40,288 bases of DNA, from NCBI GenBank assembly GCA_949155365.1, contig CASCUT010000016.1, forward strand, positions 1-40,288, given 5' to 3'. The notes below the pieces were generated by a model that had not been told where the DNA came from, searched no databases, and saw only the letters and a program-made list of their open reading frames with translations. Of this stretch, positions 1 through 6,795 are shown piece after piece. The stretch is from an uncultured Clostridia bacterium (GTDB taxonomy: Bacteria > Bacillota > Clostridia > TANB77 > CAG-508). Position 1 is the first letter of the stretch. The number at the start of each line of letters is the position of its first letter. Both the position numbers and the translations under genes were made by a program.

Positions 1-34
1 TATCAATAAATTTCTCAATTTTCTTTAAATCCAT
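1..34 (-). CDS. Partial CDS, N-terminus only
   Basis: An ATG on the minus strand opens a frame running off the left edge; the eleven visible residues begin MDLKKIEKFID. A weak purine-rich stretch (AGTGAG) lies about ten bases upstream, and the shared cluster motif (AAATTACAA) lies before that, as for the other genes of this cluster. Too short to identify. The lysine-rich start resembles several unrelated families, so no function is proposed. Confidence 0.35.
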   Translation of the reverse strand, partial: MDLKKIEKFID

Positions 35-67
35 AATACTTAATCTCACTTTCAACTTGTAATTTAG

Positions 68-211
68 TTATTTAACAATAAATCTATAAATTGCGTACGC
101 AACCCATATAAGCCAAGAATATGCCCAAGACTTAAATATAATACTTACTGTTAAATACACAATAGCAACTATTATTGCTATTATCCAGTTCATCATTTTT
201 TTCTTATCCAT
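68..211 (-). CDS. Small membrane protein, 47 aa (copy A of a paralogous pair)
   Basis: Begins MDKKKMMNWIIAIIVAIVYL. It has one clear hydrophobic segment (about residues 9-26) and an aromatic second half with W, Y and F, ending in a basic tail (YRFIVK). The Shine-Dalgarno AAAGGAGG stands ten bases upstream and fixes the start. It is closely similar, at DNA level too, to the 41-residue gene at 1362-1487; the copies differ mainly in a six-residue N-terminal extension here. Tryptophan-rich C-terminal halves of this kind occur in many tiny Firmicute membrane proteins of unknown role. No function can be assigned. Confidence 0.7.
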   Translation of the reverse strand: MDKKKMMNWIIAIIVAIVYLTVSIIFKSWAYSWLIWVAYAIYRFIVK

Positions 212-248
212 TATTATTTTTCCTCCTTTATATATTGTAATTTTTCAG

Positions 249-500
249 TTACTTTGTATTATTGCTATTATCCTTTTTTATGGCTGAACCTATTGCCATA
301 CCCAAAATCATACCTATACATATTCCAAAACATATACAAATACCAATATTTTTTATTAGACTTCCTACTACTACTCCACCTGTTACTCCAAAGCACATTC
401 CTAAACTCATACCCATTGCCATATAGTTTTCTTCTTTTTCTTCGCTAATTTCTGTATTTTTTCCTTTATTCATAAACTTTACATCTTCTTTAAAGTTCAT
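249..500 (-). CDS. Small glycine-rich membrane protein, 83 aa
   Basis: An acidic/basic N-terminal stretch of about 25 residues is followed by two glycine-rich hydrophobic segments (about 28-49 and 51-72) with repeated small-xxx-small spacing (GMSLGMCFG, GMILGMAIG), resembling glycine-zipper membrane proteins. The C-terminus is polar and Asn-rich. A GGAGGG Shine-Dalgarno precedes the start. It is the second gene of the minus-strand cluster, between the hydrolase and small membrane protein copy A. The function is unknown; glycine zippers can mediate helix packing or pore formation, but nothing here shows that. Confidence 0.65.
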   Translation of the reverse strand: MNFKEDVKFMNKGKNTEISEEKEENYMAMGMSLGMCFGVTGGVVVGSLIKNIGICICFGICIGMILGMAIGSAIKKDNSNNTK

Positions 501-535
501 TTTTTATCCCTCCATTCCTAGCGATTTATTGTAAT

Positions 536-1351
536 TTATCTTTTTAGATAATTTAAGACTTTTTCATTAAAATCTTTTGCTTCTTCATAAACTGCGTGTC
601 CATAATCTTCATATAAATATAATTCACTATTGCTAATTCTATCTGCTATTTCTTTTGAAGAATTTGCTCCTACAATACTATCTTGTTTTCCTCCAATTAT
701 TAAAGTAGGACATTTGATTTTATCTAAATCATCATATACATTATGAGTTAAACAAGAATTAGCTTGAATAATAAATCTTTTATAATCTTTTGGTTTGCTA
801 ACTCTCCATAGAATATTATAATATTTTCTATATTTTTTTAAATACTTTTCGCTATAAGATTTTTCAGCAGTATCTATAAAAATGTTTTTAAAATCTTCTT
901 TCTTTGCTAACTGAATCCAGCTTCCAATCACATTATTTATCATTTCATTGCTTTTTGAAGATGTTACTGCTAAAACTAATTTATTTACTCTTTCTGGATT
1001 GTTAATTGCTATACATTGTGCTATCATTCCACCTTGAGAAACTCCTAATATATCAGCATTTGATATATTAAGTAAATTCATTGCTTTGGCTATATCCTGT
1101 GCCATATCTTGTGTTGTAAATCCATTTGTTAGATTATTCCTTCTACTAAATATATATACTGTATATTCTTTTGCAAACTTTTTATACATGAATGCAAGTG
1201 GAATAGCCATACCTTTAACAGTTCTTAATCCATCTCCAAGTCCTGGTATTATAATAAGATTTTTATTTCCTTTTCCAAAACTTATATATTCAATATCATT
1301 TTGTCCTATTTTTATATTATTATTTTTTGCATTATAAAACATTTTTCGCAC
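536..1351 (-). CDS. Alpha/beta-hydrolase fold protein
   Basis: At 271 residues it has the normal length of a single-domain alpha/beta hydrolase. The oxyanion-side motif IIPGLGDG lies near residue 35, the nucleophile elbow GVSQGG near residue 105, the acid region GGKQDSIVG near 222 and the catalytic histidine in DYGHAVYE near 250, so the Ser-Asp-His triad looks intact. There is no signal peptide, so it is probably cytoplasmic. The substrate is unknown; candidates include esterases, lipases and haloperoxidase-like enzymes. The start follows TTAGGAGTG, nearly the same as the leader of the DUF3781 gene upstream. The stop codon overlaps a copy of the cluster's repeated ten-base motif. Confidence 0.88.
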   Translation of the reverse strand: MRKMFYNAKNNNIKIGQNDIEYISFGKGNKNLIIIPGLGDGLRTVKGMAIPLAFMYKKFAKEYTVYIFSRRNNLTNGFTTQDMAQDIAKAMNLLNISNADILGVSQGGMIAQCIAINNPERVNKLVLAVTSSKSNEMINNVIGSWIQLAKKEDFKNIFIDTAEKSYSEKYLKKYRKYYNILWRVSKPKDYKRFIIQANSCLTHNVYDDLDKIKCPTLIIGGKQDSIVGANSSKEIADRISNSELYLYEDYGHAVYEEAKDFNEKVLNYLKR

Positions 1352-1361
1352 TCCTAATTAG

Positions 1362-1487
1362 TTATTTTACAATAAATCTATAAATTGCATAAGCAACCCA
1401 TATAAACCAAGAATATGCCCAAGCCTTAAATACAATACTTACTGTTAAATATACAATAGCAACTATTATTGCTATTATCAAGTTCAT
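1362..1487 (-). CDS. Small membrane protein, 41 aa (copy B of a paralogous pair)
   Basis: Starts MNLIIAIIVAIVYLTVS after a strong CTAGGAGG. The single hydrophobic helix and the aromatic C-terminal half ending YRFIVK match copy A at 68-211 almost residue for residue, with DNA identity continuing through the coding region. It sits ten bases upstream of the hydrolase start, so the two are probably cotranscribed. High hydrophobicity and small size would also fit a type I toxin-like peptide, but I see no antisense RNA signature. The function is unknown. Confidence 0.7.
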   Translation of the reverse strand: MNLIIAIIVAIVYLTVSIVFKAWAYSWFIWVAYAIYRFIVK

Positions 1488-1516
1488 TATTTTTTACCTC
1501 CTAGACAGATTGTAAT

Positions 1517-1762
1517 TTAGTGAATAATATGTGCTGTAATAATTGTATAACTATATGAGTTAATAGTTATCTTTATATTATCAATTTCACAATACCAGTT
1601 TTTGCCATGTTTATAAATATTACAATTCTTATCTATAACTTTATTTTTACAATATTCAACTACATCATTTGTATCTAATTTTAGATTTCTCTTAATTCTA
1701 TCAATACCCATTTTTGTAGTATGAACTTTATCTATATTGGATAACAACACTTCTTTATTCAT
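1517..1762 (-). CDS. DUF3781 family protein
   Basis: An 81-residue cytoplasmic protein. The N-terminal HTTKMGIDRIKRNL, the central DVVEYCKNKVID and the C-terminal KNWYCEID then INSYSYTIITAH correspond in order to features I recall for DUF3781 proteins of Firmicutes. The family has no established function and is often found in accessory regions. The start is preceded by TTAGGAGTGTG. The stop codon overlaps a copy of the motif seen in the neighbouring gaps. Identification is from memory of the family pattern, not a search. Confidence 0.75.
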   Translation of the reverse strand: MNKEVLLSNIDKVHTTKMGIDRIKRNLKLDTNDVVEYCKNKVIDKNCNIYKHGKNWYCEIDNIKITINSYSYTIITAHIIH

Positions 1763-1802
1763 AGATAATCACACTCCTAAATTGTAATTTTATAGTTACC
1801 TA

Positions 1803-2183
1803 TTATTTTTTTATTATTGTATTCAAACTATTTATAAACTCTTTTCTTCTCACAATGGTTGCAATTATAACAAACAAAGAATATATCAAGTTTCCTATAA
1901 ATGGTTGTGCATTAAATTCTGTTGTCAAAGAAGCACTAATGCAAAAGAATATAATAGCCAATGCTAATACTATCCAGTTTGAATTTTTTATCCTATTTAT
2001 ATACAAATAGCCTAATGGTATATATATAATACCTACTAATAATTTTACAATATAATCTGGAATATTGGGTAAACCAAATATCATATTAAGTCCACTACCA
2101 TTAAATATTAATGACAACAATACAATAATTCCTCCAAATATATAAAATCCTCCTATAAATGTTATGACTTTTGATTCTTTCAT
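1803..2183 (-). CDS. Integral membrane protein, about four helices
   Basis: A 126-residue protein when started at MKESKVITF, which has GGAGAAAGAAAAT directly upstream; an earlier in-frame ATG adds 16 residues without a ribosome site. Hydrophobic segments lie at about residues 5-25, 42-60, 67-85 and 90-108, with a basic C-terminus, so it is a polytopic membrane protein. I do not recognise the family. It is the first gene of the minus-strand cluster, so the cluster promoter should lie upstream of it. Confidence 0.65.
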   Translation of the reverse strand: MKESKVITFIGGFYIFGGIIVLLSLIFNGSGLNMIFGLPNIPDYIVKLLVGIIYIPLGYLYINRIKNSNWIVLALAIIFFCISASLTTEFNAQPFIGNLIYSLFVIIATIVRRKEFINSLNTIIKK

Positions 2184-2668
2184 ATTTTCTTTCTCCAATC
2201 TAAACAAAAAATTACTAGTTATCGCTATCATTATAACATTATTCTAAAAAAATGTATATGAAAATAGTCAAAAAAATAATAAGCCAAAAAAGTATTTTGT
2301 AAACTTCTTTTTTGACTTATTTTTCTATTTCAATATTTTCAAAAATAAACTTTTGTTTTGTGTTTTTTTCAGAAAAAGCTCTATAAGACTGTATACAGCT
2401 CTATGAGGTTAGTATCTTATTAGTATCACTTTTTTATTTTTTACAACTTTTTTGTTCTTTAAAAGTATTGATTTAAATGCATTTTAGCATATTTTTATAT
2501 ATTTTTATTATAAACCATTTTAGTATTATATCACTTTTTTTACTATTTTTCTACCTTTTTTCATGATTTTTCCAGTTTATTTTTATTTTTTTTGCATATC
2601 ATAACTATTGAAAAACAGGATATTGTTTTTCTAAGAAATAAATTTCGCATTCTAGGAGGTGAAAAAAA
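2184..2668. other. Gene-poor AT-rich region with structured sites
   Basis: No convincing gene is present in this stretch between divergent genes. It holds a terminator-like hairpin (2278-2321), a perfect palindrome CTGTATACAG (2389-2398) flanked by direct repeats AGCTCTAT exactly 20 bases apart (2377 and 2397), and a tandem TTAGTATC pair with an 11-base period (2409 and 2420). The last ~100 bases resemble the region upstream of the second spore protein gene. Confidence 0.6.
2278..2321. terminator. Orphan terminator-like hairpin
   Basis: Arms AATAAGCCAAAAAAG and CTTTTTTGACTTATT pair along 15 positions with one mismatch across a 14-base loop, followed by T-rich sequence. It lies between divergent genes and follows no recognisable stop codon, so it may be the remnant of a lost gene or the end of an RNA I cannot identify. 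Confidence 0.4.
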
Positions 2669-2869
2669 ATGACAAATTCAAATTCAAAAGTAGTTCCAGA
2701 AGCTAGAGAAGCTTTAAATAAATTTAAATATGAAGTAGCTAGTGAAGTTGGTGTAACTTTAAAAGATGGATACAATGGTGATTTATCTTCAAGAGACGCT
2801 GGTAGAATTGGTGGTAACATGGTTAAAAAATTAATCGAAACTGCTGAAAGACAAATGGCTGGTAAATAG
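2669..2869 (+). CDS. Alpha/beta-type small acid-soluble spore protein
   Basis: At 66 residues it has the usual length of alpha/beta-type SASPs, which coat and protect spore DNA from UV and heat damage and are degraded by the GPR protease on germination. Family features are present: LNKFKYEVASEVGV contains the GPR cleavage region, and the C-terminal half has GYNGDLSSRDAGRIGGNMVKK. AGGAGGTG is seven bases before the ATG. The gene at 3447 is nearly identical, and about 60 bases of upstream sequence are also shared. Such genes are normally read by sigma-G in the forespore; a GCATA-like -35 lies near 2593, but the -10 is unclear. Confidence 0.93.
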   Translation: MTNSNSKVVPEAREALNKFKYEVASEVGVTLKDGYNGDLSSRDAGRIGGNMVKKLIETAERQMAGK

Positions 2870-2922
2870 TGATTAAATGATAATAATTGAAAAACAGGAA
2901 TTTATTTTTTGCCTTTTACATA

Positions 2923-2949
2923 AAAGACAGGAAACGAGTTCCTGTCTTT
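2923..2949. terminator. Bidirectional terminator between SASP and the 2959 gene
   Basis: A perfect 11-bp stem (AAAGACAGGAA / TTCCTGTCTTT) with a five-base loop. T-rich sequence follows on both strands, so it can serve the plus-strand spore protein gene and the convergent minus-strand gene. Confidence 0.85.
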
Positions 2950-2958
2950 CTTTGTTAT

Positions 2959-3261
2959 TTAGTTGGCTGAATTTGATTCACTATCAATTAGAATTAACTG
3001 TTCATTATATATAAATTTCAAACCAGTATATCCCAATTTTTGAAGTTCCTTCCCTACTTTTTCTGAAACTTCTTTGCTTCCGCCAGCAACACTGTACCTT
3101 TTTTCTACCTTGTTAAGTGTAAAGTATGTCTTTACTATCTCGTTGTTGAGTTTAATCGTGCTATCTGCTTCTACCAAAATTCCTTCTTTTAATTCTGCTA
3201 AATATCCTCTTAGAATCCGCGCGTCATCCTTTTCCATCATTACAATTCCAATTACTTTCAT
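2959..3261 (-). CDS. Hypothetical protein, 100 aa
   Basis: Not recognised. A soluble protein without signal peptide or membrane helix, starting MKVIGIVMMEKDDARILRG; strand-helix alternation and a charged middle suggest a small alpha/beta fold. The start has AAAGGAGG about ten bases upstream. It lies on the opposite strand between the two near-identical spore protein genes. Its position hints at, but does not show, a role in sporulation. Confidence 0.65.
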   Translation of the reverse strand: MKVIGIVMMEKDDARILRGYLAELKEGILVEADSTIKLNNEIVKTYFTLNKVEKRYSVAGGSKEVSEKVGKELQKLGYTGLKFIYNEQLILIDSESNSAN

Positions 3262-3446
3262 ACTCGTATTAACCTCCTTTTAATGAAAAGAAAATTTGCC
3301 TATTTTGAATCTTTTTCATTTTATTACATTTACATAATCTTGTCAATCTTTTGATAAAAATTTCCAGTTTATTTTCTTTCTTTTTGCACATTCTATATAT
3401 TGAAAATACATTTTTCAAATTTTAAATTTTCAGGAGGTGAATTAAA

Positions 3447-3641
3447 ATGACAAATTCAAATTCAAAAGTAGTTCCAGAAGCTAGAGAAGCTCTTAACAAA
3501 TTCAAATATGAAGTAGCTAGTGAAGTTGGTGTAACTTTAAAAGACGGATACAACGGACATTTATCTTCAAGAGATGCTGGTAGAATCGGTGGAAACATGG
3601 TTAGAAAATTAATCCAACAAGCTGAAAGCCAAATGAAATAA
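3447..3641 (+). CDS. Alpha/beta-type small acid-soluble spore protein, second copy
   Basis: A 64-residue paralogue of the 2669 gene. The first 48 residues are identical except D37 to H, and divergence is confined to the C-terminal tail (RKLIQQAESQMK). It carries the same GPR-site region and DNA-binding C-terminal motif. The ribosome site CAGGAGGTGA precedes the ATG. Upstream, CCAGTTTATTTT, then TTTTTGCA and TATTGAAAA recur in the same order as before the first copy, implying that promoter and gene were duplicated together. Several co-expressed SASPs are usual in spore formers. Confidence 0.93.
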   Translation: MTNSNSKVVPEAREALNKFKYEVASEVGVTLKDGYNGHLSSRDAGRIGGNMVRKLIQQAESQMK

Positions 3642-3652
3642 GTTCATTTTTA

Positions 3653-3680
3653 AAGAGGTCTTTTATAAAAAAGACCTCTT
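3653..3680. terminator. Bidirectional terminator, SASP / hpf
   Basis: Stem AAGAGGTCTTTT / AAAAGACCTCTT around a short AT loop, with T-rich sequence on the plus strand. It lies between the convergent spore protein and hpf genes. Confidence 0.85.
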
Positions 3681-3701
3681 CTTCTATTTTATTCTTATTT
3701 T

Positions 3702-4238
3702 TTATGCTTCTGGCTCTACTAATCCAAAGTTTTTTCCATCTTTTAGACGATAAATTACATTTACTTTTTGTGTGTCGATGTTAATGAATACTAAGAAATT
3801 ATTTTTTGGTTTTCCTTCTAATTCTAATTTTGCATCTTCTGGTGCCATTGGCTTAATATCATAATAAATGGTTTTAATAATTTCATTTTCTACTTCGTGT
3901 ACTTCTACATTCGTGTTTGCTACTTCTTTCATACGAATGGATTCTGTCATATTTTGTTTATCTTTTTTGGTTTTCATTTTACGAATTTGACCTTCTAAAA
4001 TATCAATGTCTTTATCGATAGAAGCATATAAGTCACGGTGTGCTGTTACTGCTCTTAATGTTTGACCATCTGCTGTTACATGTAATTCTGCTACTTGTTC
4101 CTTTCCTTCTGTCTTTATGGTTGCTAAGACATCAAATTCCTCTCCAAAATATTTTACTAATCTCTCCAATTTTCTTTCTACATAGTCTTTAATTGATTCG
4201 GTTGCTTGAAGATCTTTTCCTGTAATTTTTATGTTCAT
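3702..4238 (-). CDS. hpf: Ribosome hibernation-promoting factor, long form
   Basis: HPF binds the decoding centre of idle 30S subunits, and its long form promotes 100S ribosome dimers in stationary phase. The 178-residue length is typical of the long form. The N-terminal domain (about 1-105) has MNIKITGKDLQ, the YVERKLERLVKYF helix and the DLYASIDKDIDILEGQIRK helix. The C-terminal dimerisation domain (about 120-178) has the features PMAPEDAKLELE, FLVFINIDT and VIYRLKDGKNFGLVEPE. I chose the start at MNIKITG because AAAGGAGCG lies directly upstream; an earlier ATG six codons before overlaps that ribosome site. A promoter is visible upstream and the gene is monocistronic. Confidence 0.96.
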   Translation of the reverse strand: MNIKITGKDLQATESIKDYVERKLERLVKYFGEEFDVLATIKTEGKEQVAELHVTADGQTLRAVTAHRDLYASIDKDIDILEGQIRKMKTKKDKQNMTESIRMKEVANTNVEVHEVENEIIKTIYYDIKPMAPEDAKLELEGKPKNNFLVFINIDTQKVNVIYRLKDGKNFGLVEPEA

Positions 4239-4289
4239 AAAAATCGCTCCTTTCATTCTTGTTCTTTTGTTCTTTAAGGTTATATTTTT

Positions 4290-4318
4290 ATTATACCTTG
4301 TTTATTCTTTTTTTTCAA
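4290..4318 (-). promoter_or_regulatory. Promoter of hpf
   Basis: On the minus strand, TTGAAA is followed after 17 bases by TATAAT, 50 bases before the hpf start codon. A close match to the housekeeping consensus. Confidence 0.75.
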
Positions 4319-4387
4319 ACATTTTTCCAATTTTTTCATAAATTTCTTATTTTTATTAACTTTTTGTAAACTTTTCTACTTAAACTA

Positions 4388-4416
4388 TTGCCAAAATACT
4401 AATTTTGTGGTAGAAT
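4388..4416 (+). promoter_or_regulatory. Promoter of rpsT
   Basis: TTGCCA, a 17-base spacer and TAGAAT, giving a leader of about 80 bases before rpsT. The two promoters here are divergent, back to back with that of hpf. Confidence 0.65.
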
Positions 4417-4505
4417 TTTATTTGCTATATATGAAGAAATGAAAGAATACAAATTCTTATCGTTAATCGTATACATACTACAATACTTAAAGGGAGGTGC
4501 AAAAT

Positions 4506-4772
4506 ATGCCAAATATTAAATCAGCAATGAAACGTGTTCGTGTTATTGAAACAAAAACATTACAAAATAATATGGTTAAATCCGCTTATAAAACTGCTGT
4601 TAAGAAATTTGAACAAGCTGTAACAGAAGGAAATGTAGAAGAAGCTACAAAATTATTCTCTTTTGCTACTAAAAAAGTAGATCAAGCTTGTACAAAAGGT
4701 GTTATTGTAAAAAATACAGCTGCTAGAAAAAAATCTAATATGGCTAAAAAATTAAATGCAATGAATGCATAA
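4506..4772 (+). CDS. rpsT: 30S ribosomal protein S20
   Basis: S20 binds 16S rRNA early in 30S assembly. The 88 residues match the family length; the lysine- and alanine-rich helices are evident, with MPNIKSAMKRVRV at the start and GVIVKNTAARKKSNMAKKLN at the end, the latter being the family's conserved rRNA-binding region. The ATG at MPNIKS is preceded by AGGGAGGTG at good spacing; the in-frame GTG three codons earlier is part of that ribosome site. The gene has its own promoter and terminator. Confidence 0.97.
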   Translation: MPNIKSAMKRVRVIETKTLQNNMVKSAYKTAVKKFEQAVTEGNVEEATKLFSFATKKVDQACTKGVIVKNTAARKKSNMAKKLNAMNA

Positions 4773-4780
4773 GATAGAAT

Positions 4781-4802
4781 AAAAAATTGTGCACAGTTTT
4801 TT
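4781..4802 (+). terminator. Terminator of rpsT
   Basis: AAAAAATTG / CAGTTTTTT stem around a TGCA loop, eight bases after the rpsT stop, ending in a T run. Confidence 0.7.
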
Positions 4803-4943
4803 ATTGTAAAAAAGTAAGGGTATGGTTTCATACTCTTATTTTTATATCTTATTTTTCCATTCTTGGTAGCAATTACCTTTGCTTTTTCTCTCTATTCTAT
4901 GATACTATAATATTAGAATAAATAAGAAAGTAGAGGTATGATT

Positions 4944-5201
4944 ATGCGTTTATTAAACATGTTACGTGATAAAATTAAAAATTTAGATAGTAAGACAAAA
5001 AAAATTATGCATAGGGGATTTCTTTTTTCCTTTTTCCTATGTGTTCTTTCTGCCTTATCTCTTCTTACATATGAAATAATCTATGGTATCCCTTCTTTGT
5101 TTTACATTGGCATTTCCCTATTTCGTACTAGCCTAATGTTTGCTTGTATGTTTTTCATTTGTGGGATTGGATTTGATAGTATAAAAAAAGAAACCATTTA
5201 A
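4944..5201 (+). CDS. Small membrane protein, 85 aa
   Basis: A basic N-terminal helix of about 25 residues is followed by two hydrophobic segments (about 26-46 and 53-76) and a short polar tail. The second ATG (MRLLNML) is chosen because AGAGG lies eight bases before it; the first ATG abuts that site. I do not recognise a named family. It ends shortly before a very long hairpin terminator. Confidence 0.65.
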   Translation: MRLLNMLRDKIKNLDSKTKKIMHRGFLFSFFLCVLSALSLLTYEIIYGIPSLFYIGISLFRTSLMFACMFFICGIGFDSIKKETI

Positions 5202-5215
5202 AAGGAAAAATAAGA

Positions 5216-5277
5216 GGCTGTAAAAAAGTCCAACAGAAAAATAAGTAAAAATTTTTCTGTTGAACTTTTTTATAGCC
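5216..5277. terminator. Long-stem bidirectional terminator
   Basis: A 26-base stem (arms starting GGCTGTAAAAAAG and ending CTTTTTTATAGCC) with two imperfect positions and a ten-base loop. It separates the convergent small membrane protein gene and gatB. The stem is unusually long for a simple terminator. Confidence 0.75.
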
Positions 5278-5284
5278 CTTTATG

Positions 5285-6727
5285 TTACTTTTTCAATTCT
5301 TCGATAAACATCTTATTAAGCATCTGTGGATTTGCTTTTCCTTTTGTTTCTTTCATTGCTTGTCCTACTAAGAATCCAAGTGCTCTATCTTTTCCTGCTT
5401 TAAAGTCTGCTATCGATTGTGGATTTGCCTTTAGTATTTTTTGTACAACTTCTTTAATGGCTCCTTCATCTGAGATTTGCAACCAGCCTTTTTCTTTGAT
5501 TATTTCTTCTGGGTCTTTTGGATTTTCAAATAACTCCATCATTACTTTTTTACCAATTGCACTACTGATGGTTCCTTTTTCAATTAGTGTTATCATCTTC
5601 GCTAATTGCTCTGCAGTAAATGGGATTTGGTCTGCTTCCATCTCTTTTTCATTTAAGATTCTTGAAACATCCGATAATAACCAATTTGCTACTGCTTTTG
5701 CATTTTTGCAGTTCTTTTCTGCCTCTTCAAATAGATTTGATAAATGTTTTGAAGCAGTTAATAAATTACTATCTTTTTCTGATAATTGGAATTCTTCTAT
5801 ATATCTTGCTTTTCGACTTTCTGGTAATTCTGGTAAATTATTTTTTATCTTTTCAATATACTCTTCTGACAATTTGATTGCTACTAAGTCTGGGTCTGGG
5901 AAATAACGATAATCTTGTGCATCTTCTTTATCTCTCATAGAGAATGTTTTTCCTGATACATCATCCCATCTTAAGGTTTCTTGTTCTATTTTTCCGCCCT
6001 CTTCTATGACATCAATTTGTCTATCTGCTTCATATTCAATTGCTCTTACAATGCTTCTAAAGGAACTCATATTTTTCATTTCGGTACGTGTTCCAAATTC
6101 TTTTGCTCCTTTTTTTCTTACGGAAACGTTTACATCTGCTCTAAAAGAACCTTCTTGCATTTTACAGTCCGATACTTCAATATATTCAAAGATAGATTTC
6201 AATTTTTTCAAATAATTTTCTGCTTCTTTACTACTACGTATGTCTGGTTCTGATACGGTTTCTATTAGTGGGACACCTGCTCTGTTTAAGTCTATTAAAC
6301 TTCCTCCACCAAATTCATTATGATTTAGTTTTCCTGCATCATCTTCTATATGAATACGTGTAATTCCTATTTTCTTTTTTTGTCCATTTTCCTCTTCTAT
6401 TTCAACAAAACCATTTTCACAAAGTGGCTTATCAAATTGAGATATTTGGTATGACTTTGGAGTATCTGGATAAAAATAATTTTTTCTATCATTTTTACTC
6501 TCTCTTGCTATTTCACAATTAGTAGCAAGACCGGCTTTTACTGCATATTCTACAACTTTTTCATTCAATACTGGCAACGCTCCTGGCATTCCCATGCAAA
6601 CTGGGCAAACATGCGTATTTGGCTCTGCTCCAAATTCATTGGAACAACTACAAAATATTTTTGTTTTTGTAGAAAGCTCTGCATGTACTTCAAGTCCTAT
6701 TACGATTTCATAGTCTTCTCTTGCCAT
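5285..6727 (-). CDS. gatB: Asp-tRNA(Asn)/Glu-tRNA(Gln) amidotransferase subunit B
   Basis: GatB binds the mischarged tRNA and catalyses the kinase/transamidase step using ammonia channelled from GatA, making Gln-tRNA(Gln) and possibly Asn-tRNA(Asn). The 480-residue length is normal. The N-terminal signature YEIVIGLEVHAEL is followed by four cysteines (26, 28, 41, 44) forming the zinc site, FYPDTPKSYQISQ, the RIHIEDDAGK strand and DLNRAGVPLIE. The C-terminal YqeY-like tail ends at LNKMFIEELKK. The start has AAAGGAGG upstream. It is last in a gatC-gatA-gatB operon. A 21-base imperfect inverted repeat lies in the gap to gatA. Confidence 0.97.
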   Translation of the reverse strand: MAREDYEIVIGLEVHAELSTKTKIFCSCSNEFGAEPNTHVCPVCMGMPGALPVLNEKVVEYAVKAGLATNCEIARESKNDRKNYFYPDTPKSYQISQFDKPLCENGFVEIEEENGQKKKIGITRIHIEDDAGKLNHNEFGGGSLIDLNRAGVPLIETVSEPDIRSSKEAENYLKKLKSIFEYIEVSDCKMQEGSFRADVNVSVRKKGAKEFGTRTEMKNMSSFRSIVRAIEYEADRQIDVIEEGGKIEQETLRWDDVSGKTFSMRDKEDAQDYRYFPDPDLVAIKLSEEYIEKIKNNLPELPESRKARYIEEFQLSEKDSNLLTASKHLSNLFEEAEKNCKNAKAVANWLLSDVSRILNEKEMEADQIPFTAEQLAKMITLIEKGTISSAIGKKVMMELFENPKDPEEIIKEKGWLQISDEGAIKEVVQKILKANPQSIADFKAGKDRALGFLVGQAMKETKGKANPQMLNKMFIEELKK

Positions 6728-6744
6728 CTATTTTCCTCCTTTAT

Positions 6745-6795
6745 GGAAGTTGGAGATTGGATGTGGTAAACTCCCCACTTCTAATTTCTAACCTC
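6745..6795. repeat. Small palindromic element at the gatA/gatB junction
   Basis: Arms of about 21 bases (beginning GAAGTTGGAGATTGG; the other arm read in reverse begins GAGGTTAGAAATTAG) are separated by a short loop. Sixteen positions pair and three more would form G-U pairs on the plus-strand RNA. The right arm covers the last codons and TAG stop of gatA. Related ends recur at 21593-21650. Confidence 0.55.

Noticed and set aside
5457-5906. Plus-strand frame of 149 codons inside gatB
   Set aside because: Shadow of the conserved minus-strand gene; composition is typical of an antisense frame.
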